Below are positions 1-6,160 of a stretch of DNA of 6,567 bases, in pieces. This stretch comes from Bacteroidales bacterium. GTDB taxonomy: Bacteria > Bacteroidota > Bacteroidia > Bacteroidales > F082. The stretch is taken from the NCBI GenBank assembly GCA_020853175.1, contig JADYZK010000046.1, positions 1 to 6,567 of the forward strand, read 5' to 3'. A program made the translations under genes and the position numbers. The stretch's first letter is position 1. Every line of letters begins with the position of its first letter. The notes under the pieces were generated by a model. That model was not told the DNA's origin. It was given only the letters and a program-made list of their open reading frames with translations, and ran no database searches.

Positions 1-282
1 AAACCTAAAAAAGAACTTCCTGCCGGAACCATTCTTCCTGCCAAAGGATTCTTTGTGTTGGTGGTTGACGATGCCTCTGAATCGGGATTTGGCCTCTCCT
101 CTAACGGCGAGCAAATTTGGTTGGAAAACCCACAAGGAGTAGTAACCAAAGATATAACTTTCCCCGCTTTAAATAATACACAATCTTTCGGTTGTTTTCC
201 CGATGGAAGCGATCAACTGCGTATTTTTGAAACCATTACCCCCGGCGCTGCCAATAGCGATGCCGTTCCTGCCGCCATCAAA
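1..282 (+). repeat. LTD repeat unit A (partial, 94 codons)
   Basis: This is the C-terminal two-thirds of a repeat unit, beginning at the KPK-x-E-x-PAGT motif. It carries the KPKKE variant shared with the last unit (D) rather than the KPKME variant of the two middle units. The motif start at base 1 lies exactly 414 nt before its counterpart at 415. It ends with TPGAANSD, the usual closing motif of an LTD. Confidence 0.85.
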
Positions 283-1518
283 GTGATCATCAATGAAATT
301 TATTCTCGCGGTACGTTAGAAGAACCTGATTGGGTTGAAATTTACAACGACGACAACGACCCCGTTGACATTTCCGGTTGGAAAATATACGACAGCGGCG
401 GACAATCGGGCAGCAAACCTAAAATGGAAATTCCTGCCGGAACAACCCTTGCAGCCAAAGGATTTATGGTTATCACCGTTGATGATGATAGTGAAGCAGG
501 CTTTGGTCTTTCCTCCAGCGGCGAAAAAGTTTGGTTCGAAAACACAACTACTGCTGTTGACAGCGTTGAGTTTCCAGCTATGAGCGAAACCCAATCCTAT
601 GGTCGTTTTCCTGATGGCACTGACAACCTTCAACTATTAGAAACCATCACTAAAGGTGCAGCCAACAGCAATGCCATTCCCAATGTGGTGATGGTACTGA
701 TGAACGAAGTCTATTCCAAGGGCAGCGTTGAAGAACCCGATTGGGTTGAAATTTACAATGACGGCACCGAAGCTGTGGACCTTTCCGGTTGGAAAATCTA
801 CGACAGCGGCGGACAAGCAGGCAGCAAACCTAAAATGGAATTTCCTGCCGGAACTACCATCGCACCCAAGGGCTTTTTTGTGATTACCGTTGACGACGAA
901 AGTGCAGCAGGCTTTGGACTCGGCTCAGGTGGCGAAAAAGTTTGGTTTGAAAATGCAGCAGGTATGGTCGTTGACAGCATCGAATTTCCAGCATTAGAAA
1001 CCAACACTTCTTACGGCAGGTATCCTGATGGAAGCATCAACCTTCAAATCATGATGACCGTCACCAAAGGAACTGCCAACTCCAATGAGGTTCCAGGGGG
1101 TATTGTAGTGTTGATGAACGAAGCCTACTCACGCGGCACAATTGAAAACCCCGATTGGATTGAGATTTATAACGACTCTAACGTTGATGTTGACCTTACC
1201 GGATACAAAATCTACGACAGTGGCGGGCTCAACGGCACCAAACCCAAAAAAGAATTCCCTGCCGGAACGATCATCCCTTCAAAAGGATTTTATGTAATCG
1301 TAGTGGATGATGATGACGCTTCAGGCTTTGGCCTTGGAAGCGGTGGCGATGAGGCTTATTTTGAAAGCCCTGACGGCACTGTAATTGACAATATCGTCAT
1401 CCCCGCTTTAGAAGTTACCCAATCTTTTGGCAGAATGCCCGACGGCTCGGATAACTTGCAGGTGCTTGACAACATCACCCGTGGAACTTCCAACAACATT
1501 GCAAAACGCAGAAGATAA
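1..1518 (+). CDS. Tandem lamin-tail-domain (LTD) repeat protein, 5'-truncated
   Basis: The reading frame is open from base 1, so the protein begins upstream; the GTG at 55 is internal to a repeat and is not a start. The visible 505 residues are one partial and three complete copies of a unit of about 138 residues. Each copy carries NE-[IVA]-YS-[RK]-G, then PDW-[VI]-EIYND, then D-[IL]-[ST]-G-[WY]-KIYDSGG, then KPK-x-E-x-PAGT, KGF-x-V, VDD, GFGL, and [YF]-G-R-x-PDG near the end. This is the lamin tail (Ig-like beta-sandwich) pattern, including the 'DW-[VI]-E-[IL]-YN' and 'DLSGW' signatures known from bacterial secreted LTD proteins. In Bacteroidota such proteins are usually extracellular or cell-surface, with LTDs in binding or structural roles beside enzymatic domains; no enzymatic domain is visible here. 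The repeats are very acidic. The chain stops a few residues after the last LTD with a basic AKRRR end, and no type IX secretion sorting domain is visible. The export route and any enzymatic part must be in the missing N-terminal portion. The LTD call is firm; the function is unknown. Confidence 0.88.
   Translation, partial: KPKKELPAGTILPAKGFFVLVVDDASESGFGLSSNGEQIWLENPQGVVTKDITFPALNNTQSFGCFPDGSDQLRIFETITPGAANSDAVPAAIKVIINEIYSRGTLEEPDWVEIYNDDNDPVDISGWKIYDSGGQSGSKPKMEIPAGTTLAAKGFMVITVDDDSEAGFGLSSSGEKVWFENTTTAVDSVEFPAMSETQSYGRFPDGTDNLQLLETITKGAANSNAIPNVVMVLMNEVYSKGSVEEPDWVEIYNDGTEAVDLSGWKIYDSGGQAGSKPKMEFPAGTTIAPKGFFVITVDDESAAGFGLGSGGEKVWFENAAGMVVDSIEFPALETNTSYGRYPDGSINLQIMMTVTKGTANSNEVPGGIVVLMNEAYSRGTIENPDWIEIYNDSNVDVDLTGYKIYDSGGLNGTKPKKEFPAGTIIPSKGFYVIVVDDDDASGFGLGSGGDEAYFESPDGTVIDNIVIPALEVTQSFGRMPDGSDNLQVLDNITRGTSNNIAKRRR
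283..693 (+). repeat. LTD repeat unit B (complete, 411 nt)
   Basis: This complete 137-codon unit runs from the VIINE strand to just before the equivalent strand of unit C. It is closest to unit C: bases 409-429 are identical to 820-840, and the PDWVEIYND region differs at only a few third positions. This suggests that B and C come from a relatively recent duplication or are being homogenised. Confidence 0.85.
694..1107 (+). repeat. LTD repeat unit C (complete, 414 nt)
   Basis: This complete 138-codon unit starts at VLMNE. It is in register with unit B (offset 411 nt) and unit D (offset 414 nt). It keeps all LTD signatures, including GFGL and YGRYPDG. The one-codon length difference from B lies in the variable loop between VWFEN and the next conserved strand. 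Confidence 0.85.
1108..1515 (+). repeat. LTD repeat unit D (C-terminal, 136 codons)
   Basis: This last unit starts at VLMNE and runs to the stop codon. It diverges from B and C: DLTGYKIYDSGG replaces the DLSGW form, KPKKE replaces KPKME, and AYFES replaces VWFEN. The normal closing 'GAANSN' is here GTSNN, followed by a short basic tail. Divergence of the terminal unit is common in proteins whose middle units expand by recombination. Confidence 0.82.
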
Positions 1519-1529
1519 TCACTCAAGTT

Positions 1530-1576
1530 GCCTTCACCAACGCCACGAAACTAAAAACCGCGGCTTTGGTGAAGGC
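1530..1576 (+). terminator. Strong stem-loop after the LTD gene (terminator or 5' leader hairpin)
   Basis: Arms 1530-1544 and 1562-1576 pair over 15 positions with a single mismatch (C1541/T1565), closing a 17-nt loop. The right arm is followed by CATTTCTAAC, so there is only a weak U-tract. It begins 12 nt after the LTD stop, as expected for a terminator. However, it ends only 20 nt before the ATG at 1597, leaving no room for a separate promoter in between. It could therefore also be a processing or attenuation hairpin in a transcript entering the next operon. Confidence 0.6.
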
Positions 1577-1596
1577 CATTTCTAACAAACGAAAAA

Positions 1597-2238
1597 ATGA
1601 CACAAGAAAAAATGCAAATCGGAGAAATCTCCAAGCCACGCTTCGAGTTCAGAACGTTCGGACAAAATTTCGATCAAGCCCATTTTCGCATGGCGCGCCT
1701 CTCAGCACCCGTCCCCGAAAAGGTTTGGGAACGTCTGTCCGACGAAATTTATATCCTCTCCCGCACCAACAACGTCAACAACACCAAAATTCGTGACGGG
1801 AAAATGGACATCAAAACTTTTGTACAATCAACCGATGGCCTTGAACAATGGAACCCTTTGATGAAAGGCGAATTTCCGATTAAAAAAGAAGTGTTGGTAA
1901 ATGAAGTCTTTCCGGCCTTTATGGTACAAATGCCCGAAATCACTACCGAAATGGTGACCTATGAAGCCTTTATCACCATGATCCAAAACCATCCCGACCT
2001 TGCAGCCGTGAAGGTGCATAAAAAAAGATGGGGCTACATGGTCAACAACACCATCTGCGAAGTGGGCGAAGTGCTGGTGAACGGTGCAAAAATCATCACC
2101 ATTAATTCCGAATCAACAGAAACGGAAGACATTCTCAAAACCATCAAGGAGGTTGGCCTCGAAGGCGTTGAAAACATCAACTACCTGCAGGCCATCAAAA
2201 GAGTGATTGGAATGATTGACAAACCTTTAGCAAATTAA
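1597..2238 (+). CDS. Divergent CYTH-like (triphosphate tunnel fold) protein
   Basis: A 213-residue soluble protein with no signal peptide or membrane segment. Its order of motifs resembles a CYTH / triphosphate tunnel domain: a first strand with E17-F-R19, a basic strand K64-I-R66 followed by D71-I-K73, then G81-LEQW, a helical or variable insert (about 95-135), K142-K-R144, an acidic strand E155-V-G-E158, I-N-S-E172-S, and a final helix region with GLEGVENINYLQAIKR (188-202). Compared with the canonical CYTH protein encoded next door, the N-terminal ExExK motif is reduced to one glutamate, and the late E-x-E strand to one (E172). Metal binding and hydrolysis may therefore be changed or lost. 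Its stop is only 4 nt from the next start, so the two are almost certainly co-translated from one mRNA. The ATG at 1597 has an A-rich leader and no Shine-Dalgarno; the ATG at 1612 is an alternative. The CYTH assignment is my own motif reading. It could instead be a conserved protein of unknown function with a similar beta-strand pattern. Confidence 0.6.
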   Translation: MTQEKMQIGEISKPRFEFRTFGQNFDQAHFRMARLSAPVPEKVWERLSDEIYILSRTNNVNNTKIRDGKMDIKTFVQSTDGLEQWNPLMKGEFPIKKEVLVNEVFPAFMVQMPEITTEMVTYEAFITMIQNHPDLAAVKVHKKRWGYMVNNTICEVGEVLVNGAKIITINSESTETEDILKTIKEVGLEGVENINYLQAIKRVIGMIDKPLAN

Positions 2239-2242
2239 CATC

Positions 2243-2710
2243 ATGGCCCAAGAAATTGAACGCAAATTTTTGGTGAACGGCGATTTTAAATCCGTAGCCA
2301 CCAAAGCCACCCGCATCACCCAAGGCTACCTCTCCTCCGTTCCCGAAAGAACGGTAAGGGTACGCATCAAAGGCGACAAAGGTTTTATCACCATCAAAGG
2401 GGTGGGCAGCAGCTCAGGTGCAAGCCGATACGAATGGGAAAAAGAAATACCCGTTTCTGAGGTGGAAGAACTATTGCAGCTTTGCGAAGCCGGCGTCATT
2501 GACAAAACACGCTTTTTGGTCACAGCCGGGCCGCACACTTTTGAGGTGGATGAATTTTATGGCGAAAACGAAGGCCTTGTCGTAGCCGAGGTAGAGTTAA
2601 GCTCGGAAGACGAAAGCTTCGAGAAACCCAACTGGTTGGGCAAAGAAGTAACAGGAGATGTAAAATATTACAACTCCATGTTGATGAAAAACCCTTTTAA
2701 AAGCTGGTAA
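2243..2710 (+). CDS. CYTH domain protein, probable inorganic triphosphatase (triphosphate tunnel metalloenzyme)
   Basis: A 155-residue single-domain protein beginning MAQEIERKFLV, which contains the hallmark ExExK motif (E4, E6, K8). Further tunnel residues appear in the expected order: R39-V-R41, K52 at the end of FITIK, E64/E66 in RYEWEKE, K88-x-R90 (DKTRF), E101-V-D103-E104, E116-V-E118, and GKEVTGDVKYYN (133-144). Known short bacterial members (the Clostridium thermocellum and Nitrosomonas europaea TTM proteins) hydrolyse tripolyphosphate using a divalent metal bound by the glutamates. Other CYTH members are class IV adenylate cyclases or thiamine triphosphatases, so the substrate is not certain. 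Length and a complete active-site set suggest a functional cytosolic enzyme. No CHAD domain, a frequent CYTH partner for polyphosphate binding, is attached. The ATG 4 nt after the preceding stop, with no Shine-Dalgarno, indicates translation coupled to the upstream divergent CYTH-like gene. A hairpin follows 10 nt after the stop. Confidence 0.93.
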   Translation: MAQEIERKFLVNGDFKSVATKATRITQGYLSSVPERTVRVRIKGDKGFITIKGVGSSSGASRYEWEKEIPVSEVEELLQLCEAGVIDKTRFLVTAGPHTFEVDEFYGENEGLVVAEVELSSEDESFEKPNWLGKEVTGDVKYYNSMLMKNPFKSW

Positions 2711-2720
2711 TCTTATGGTT

Positions 2721-2756
2721 TGGCAGGTCTTTTTCAATTGTGTTAAAGACCTGCCA
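2721..2756 (+). terminator. Intrinsic terminator-like hairpin after the CYTH operon
   Basis: The perfect 12-bp inverted repeat TGGCAGGTCTTT / AAAGACCTGCCA (2721-2732 and 2745-2756) closes a 12-nt loop. It lies 10 nt after the CYTH stop and is followed by TTTA and then by a pyrimidine-rich stretch ending in a T7 run (2772-2778). The stem carries a GC-rich base. The immediate U-tract is short, so termination may be imperfect. Its position shows that the transporter frame, although open back to 2740, does not start there: codon one would lie in the loop. Confidence 0.7.
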
Positions 2757-2838
2757 TTTACCCCTTTCTACTTTTTTTGTTTGTATAAAGCAAACCCTCA
2801 TCAAAAAAATATTCACCTTTAGAACAAGGCCGAAATCA

Positions 2839-4440
2839 ATGAACGAGACCCAAAAAACAAAGCCTTTCGACCCGCTCGACATGAACAACTACCGCATCGA
2901 GAAACTTCCAAAAAGAAGCATGTCGAAGGCACAAAAAATTCTTGCTGTTACCGGAATTCCCCTTGCAATCATTGCCTTTGTTTGGATCGGCTTTTTTGTT
3001 GAATTGACGTTTTTGAATCAAATTGATTTCTCTACGCTCACGGCAGGATCGAAAAAAGCTTTTGATAAGATTGGACCTGAGCTATTTATCCGTAACAACC
3101 ACTTGATGCTGGGTATTTTTTTGGCAGGTATTATCTTGTGGATCACCGAAGCTATTCCCAACTATCTCACCTCACTTATCATCATTATCAGCCTTGTTTT
3201 AACCGGCGTTCTTCCCGAAAAACAAGCTTATGCCGAGTTGGGGCATCCAGTGATGTGGCTCAACATCATGTCGTTTGTTTTGGCCAGTATGTTGGTAACT
3301 ACTGGAGTAGCCAAACGTCTTGCCTTGTGGTTTATCTTGCGTTTTGGTAAAAATGCCAGCTCAATTTTTATCAGTTTTATTTTTATTAACCTCATTCTTT
3401 CTGCTTTCATTTCGGCAACCACTGCCAAAGCCGCTATTTTGTTGCCTCTTTTTATGGTGATAGCAGCCATTTATGGTGCAAGAGGGGGTAATCACAGAAA
3501 TAATTTCGGGCGTGCTATTGTGTTGCAAAACTTGCTGAACATCAACATTGGCGCTGGTGCTTTTGTCACAGGTTCGGGAGCCAACCTATTGGCAGCGGCA
3601 CTTATTGGCGGTGCTATAGGACGTACCATCTATTTTGCCGATTGGATGACAGCCATGCTGCCTATTGTGTTGGTGTTGATGTTTATTGGTTACATTTTGG
3701 CTGTAAAAGTATTTTTTCCGATACCCAAAGAAGAGCGCACGCCACAAATCGAAGGTGGAATGGCTCGTCTGAGAGAAGAATATCAAAAATTAGGAAAAAT
3801 ATCAGCCCACGAAATAAAATCGGTGGTCATTTTTGTGTTGATTTTGGCCTTTTGGTCCACCGACAAAATTCATGGCATTAGTCCGACTGCCGTTGCTTTT
3901 GTAGGAGCTGTCATCGCTCTGATGCCGCGCATCGGTGTGGTAAACTGGAATGATGTGGACATTCCTTGGCACCTCATGCTGTTTTCGGCCGGAGCATACA
4001 CATTGGGTGCCGGATTGGAAATTACCAACCTTCCTTCCATCAGTGTGAATGCTTTTTTTAATAATTTGGGTATCTCCGACCATACTCCATTCTGGGTGCT
4101 TTATGTGTTGCTCACCGGCGTGATGACTTTTAGTGCACTCCTTTTTCAGTCGAAAACCATGCGTACCATGATCTTTGTACCTATCGCTATCGGCGTTGCC
4201 GGACGTTTTGGATTCGAGATCACCAGTCTTGCCCTGCCCGTGGCTTTTATGATTGAACATGTATATGTGCTGCCTTTCAACAGCAAACCCGCCGCCCTGC
4301 TCTATGAAACCGATCAATACAGCTATGCCGATACCTTTAAATATGGGTTTACAATGATGGTCATCTCATGGGTGGTCATTATCATTGCCGGACAAACATG
4401 GTTTCAATATCTCGGAATTACGCCAAACGGATTGTTCTAA
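2839..4440 (+). CDS. DASS/SLC13-type sodium:divalent-anion symporter with altered SNT motifs
   Basis: A 533-residue polytopic inner-membrane protein resembling the divalent anion:Na+ symporter family (CitT, VcINDY, SLC13), whose members import di/tricarboxylates or sulfate with Na+. After a polar N-terminus of about 33 residues come a first helix (about 34-54) and LGIFLAGIILWITEAIP (91-107), the typical WxTEAIP element. The first re-entrant region is FIS-ATTAKAAILLPLF (190-205), followed by INIGAGAFVTGSGANLLAAAL (from 235), the second hairpin FQSKTMRTMIFVP (436-448), and a C-terminal VLPFNSKPAALLY (477-489). In VcINDY the two Na+/substrate-binding hairpins carry Ser-Asn-Thr; here they read S192-A-T194 and S438-K-T440, with GSGAN where family members often have G-[ST]-PPN. 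The lysine in the second motif could replace a sodium or bind anion charge directly. The start at 2839 is chosen because the upstream open frame runs through a terminator hairpin. The next gene follows after 39 nt. The substrate cannot be predicted. Confidence 0.88.
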   Translation: MNETQKTKPFDPLDMNNYRIEKLPKRSMSKAQKILAVTGIPLAIIAFVWIGFFVELTFLNQIDFSTLTAGSKKAFDKIGPELFIRNNHLMLGIFLAGIILWITEAIPNYLTSLIIIISLVLTGVLPEKQAYAELGHPVMWLNIMSFVLASMLVTTGVAKRLALWFILRFGKNASSIFISFIFINLILSAFISATTAKAAILLPLFMVIAAIYGARGGNHRNNFGRAIVLQNLLNINIGAGAFVTGSGANLLAAALIGGAIGRTIYFADWMTAMLPIVLVLMFIGYILAVKVFFPIPKEERTPQIEGGMARLREEYQKLGKISAHEIKSVVIFVLILAFWSTDKIHGISPTAVAFVGAVIALMPRIGVVNWNDVDIPWHLMLFSAGAYTLGAGLEITNLPSISVNAFFNNLGISDHTPFWVLYVLLTGVMTFSALLFQSKTMRTMIFVPIAIGVAGRFGFEITSLALPVAFMIEHVYVLPFNSKPAALLYETDQYSYADTFKYGFTMMVISWVVIIIAGQTWFQYLGITPNGLF

Positions 4441-4479
4441 GACCTACTTCTTAAGCATTTTTACTAAAAATACCATGAA

Positions 4480-5946
4480 ATGATCGAAGAAAATATCAAA
4501 ATTCATAACCGCTTTTCCATCGAGCTGAAGCTGAGTTTCTTGGCCCGCAAGAAAAAAAAAGTAAGTGAATATGCCGTGAATACATGGATTTTTGTTCCCA
4601 ACAGCTTGGATATTAATCCTTCAAACTACGACAAAAGCGACTTCTATCGCGACCTCAAATCGAACATCCGTTTAATTACCCCTGTTTTTCTGCTCCGCGA
4701 TATTGTTTCGGCTCCAGACTCGCCTTTTGTGCAGCTCGAAAAATCTTTTCAACGCCTGGCCTCTGAACCTACAAGAACCAATACCACCGAATACGAACAC
4801 CAAATCAAGTTGTTCCTGAGCATCGTGAAAAGTGCCTTACGCGACGAAACCAACCATATCTTGCAAATGGATAAAGCTGAGGACACTGCTTTTCTCACCG
4901 AGGCTCTGATCACCAATTTAACCCTTATCTTGAGTGCTTACCGCAAGTTATGGACAATTATTAACGCGCCTACGGTGAGCCAAACACTGATCAACTATTA
5001 CCGCTTTGGCGATGAATTTTTAAGCAATATCGTCGAACAACGCTGCTTTCGCCTTTTACGCAATTACAGTCTGCCGGGCGAAACCATCCAAAATGAAACG
5101 GGTAAAAACATTTACAACCTCATTAAAAACGAGCTGAAATACAAGAAAGAAAACAATTATCCCTCCGTCGAGAAAAACAACAACAACCTCAACCGCCAGC
5201 TCATTCACCGTCTTGGTTTATTGAAAAAATATGCCGAAGATGTGCTTTTTCTATCCACGAAAAGAAAAAAAGAAGGCGTCATTTCTCAACAAATCTATTA
5301 CAGCATTGCCGCCGGCATCAGCATGGTTTTTGCTACCGCTATCGCTTTTTCATTTCAACAAAAGTATGGCAACCTCACCATGCCGTTTTTCGTAGCACTC
5401 GTGGTCAGCTATATGCTTAAAGACCGCATCAAAGAGCTGGCACGTTACTATTTTGCTCACAAATTGGGCAACAGGTATTTCGATCACAAAACAAGCATCA
5501 GCCTAAAAAACAATGATATTGGATGGAGCAAAGAAGCTATGGACTTTATCACTGAAAGCAAAGTGCCACAAGAAGTGCTACGCTACCGCAACCGCTCGGC
5601 CATCCTTGAAGCCGACAACCGCAACAACAACGAAAAAATTATCCTTTATAGAAAAATGGTTCGCCTCAACCGTGAAAGCCTCGACAGATGCGGTGATTAT
5701 TTCTTCTCAGGAATCAACGACATCATCCGTCTCAATGTTAATGGCATGATTTTGAAAATGGATGATCCCGAATTTTTGTTGCACCACACCGACAAAAACA
5801 AATCTTACATCACAATTCAAGGAGAGAAGATTTATTACCTCAACCTCATCATGCAAATGAAATCTGAGGAACACACTGCATACCGAAGATACCGCGTTGC
5901 CTTCAACCGAAACGGAATTGTTGATTTGGAGTTTTTTAAGCTCTAA
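4480..5946 (+). CDS. Unrecognised 488-residue protein with a two-helix membrane hairpin
   Basis: I do not recognise this family. The N-terminal region (1-267) is long, charged and mainly helical in appearance, and opens with RFSIELKLSFLARKKKK, a basic patch, then VNTWIFVPNSLDIN. Two hydrophobic segments lie close together, about 272-292 and 299-313, joined by the short polar loop QQKYGN. Both flanks are strongly basic (STKRKKEG before, KDRIKEL after), so by the positive-inside rule both large domains should be cytoplasmic with only a short loop outside. The C-terminal region (about 314-488) starts with DRIKELARYYF, includes a basic stretch around RYRNR (368-372), and ends as a beta-rich, polar segment. 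No catalytic motif is evident. It follows the transporter by 39 nt with no strong terminator between, so it is probably co-transcribed and may be an accessory or regulatory partner. ATG 4480 is preceded by an overlapping ATG-AAA-TGA mini-frame at 4475 and lacks a Shine-Dalgarno. An A9 run (4552-4560) encodes Lys residues 25-27. Confidence 0.85.
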   Translation: MIEENIKIHNRFSIELKLSFLARKKKKVSEYAVNTWIFVPNSLDINPSNYDKSDFYRDLKSNIRLITPVFLLRDIVSAPDSPFVQLEKSFQRLASEPTRTNTTEYEHQIKLFLSIVKSALRDETNHILQMDKAEDTAFLTEALITNLTLILSAYRKLWTIINAPTVSQTLINYYRFGDEFLSNIVEQRCFRLLRNYSLPGETIQNETGKNIYNLIKNELKYKKENNYPSVEKNNNNLNRQLIHRLGLLKKYAEDVLFLSTKRKKEGVISQQIYYSIAAGISMVFATAIAFSFQQKYGNLTMPFFVALVVSYMLKDRIKELARYYFAHKLGNRYFDHKTSISLKNNDIGWSKEAMDFITESKVPQEVLRYRNRSAILEADNRNNNEKIILYRKMVRLNRESLDRCGDYFFSGINDIIRLNVNGMILKMDDPEFLLHHTDKNKSYITIQGEKIYYLNLIMQMKSEEHTAYRRYRVAFNRNGIVDLEFFKL

Positions 5947-6160
5947 AACCTTCCCCAAAGCCCCTTTTTTGCCAATCATCTGGCCTTGTTAACAAATAAT
6001 TAAACAGGTGGTCTCGCTATCTATTCATGTTTTTTAGTTAATTTGCATACCCCTTTTGAAAGATGGGTCAAAAAAATTATACATGTTTTACATCATCTTA
6101 ACAATCAGCGGGTTGTGATTTTTAGATAATGGATATCAGATACATCAACAATAAATTTTT
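5947..6160 (+). other. A/T-rich intergenic region upstream of the secreted-protein gene
   Basis: This 214-nt gap holds no credible gene. It starts with a pyrimidine-rich stretch ending in T6 (5965-5970), which has no clear stem before it. A perfect 10-bp palindrome TTGTTAACAA lies at 5986-5995. TTAATTTG at 6038-6045 is one mismatch from the Bacteroidota -7 consensus TAnnTTTG, but no TTTG -33 element sits at the right distance. The octamer CATGTTTT occurs at 6026-6033 and again at 6082-6089. The region must contain the promoter of the gene at 6161 if that gene is transcribed independently, but I cannot place it with confidence. Confidence 0.4.

Noticed and set aside
316..633. Minus-strand open frame opposite the LTD repeats
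   Set aside because: Similar minus-strand frames recur opposite the other repeat unit (for example 798-1007), as expected from a repeated coding sequence; there is no independent sign of a gene.
1566..1796. 76-codon plus-strand frame overlapping the first CYTH-like gene
   Set aside because: Its start lies inside the hairpin right arm, its composition is Arg/Gln/Asn-rich, and it overlaps the well-supported frame from 1597.
3802..4317. Minus-strand 171-codon open frame opposite the transporter
   Set aside because: It lies entirely opposite a confident membrane-protein gene, its translation is His/Lys/Gly-rich with no domain-like pattern, and it has no leader or neighbours on that strand.
4457..4471. 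A/T-only inverted repeat (ATTTTT / AAAAAT) before the two-helix protein gene
   Set aside because: Six A-T pairs with a 3-nt loop is too weak for a terminator. It sits just upstream of the start codon and is expected by chance in an A/T-rich leader.
5986..5995. Perfect palindrome TTGTTAACAA as an operator
   Set aside because: A single short A/T-rich palindrome with no second copy in the window and no regulator gene nearby is not enough to call a binding site.
6038..6045. TTAATTTG as a Bacteroidota -7 promoter element
   Set aside because: It has one mismatch to TAnnTTTG and no TTTG/TTG element at the required upstream spacing, so it is not called as a promoter.
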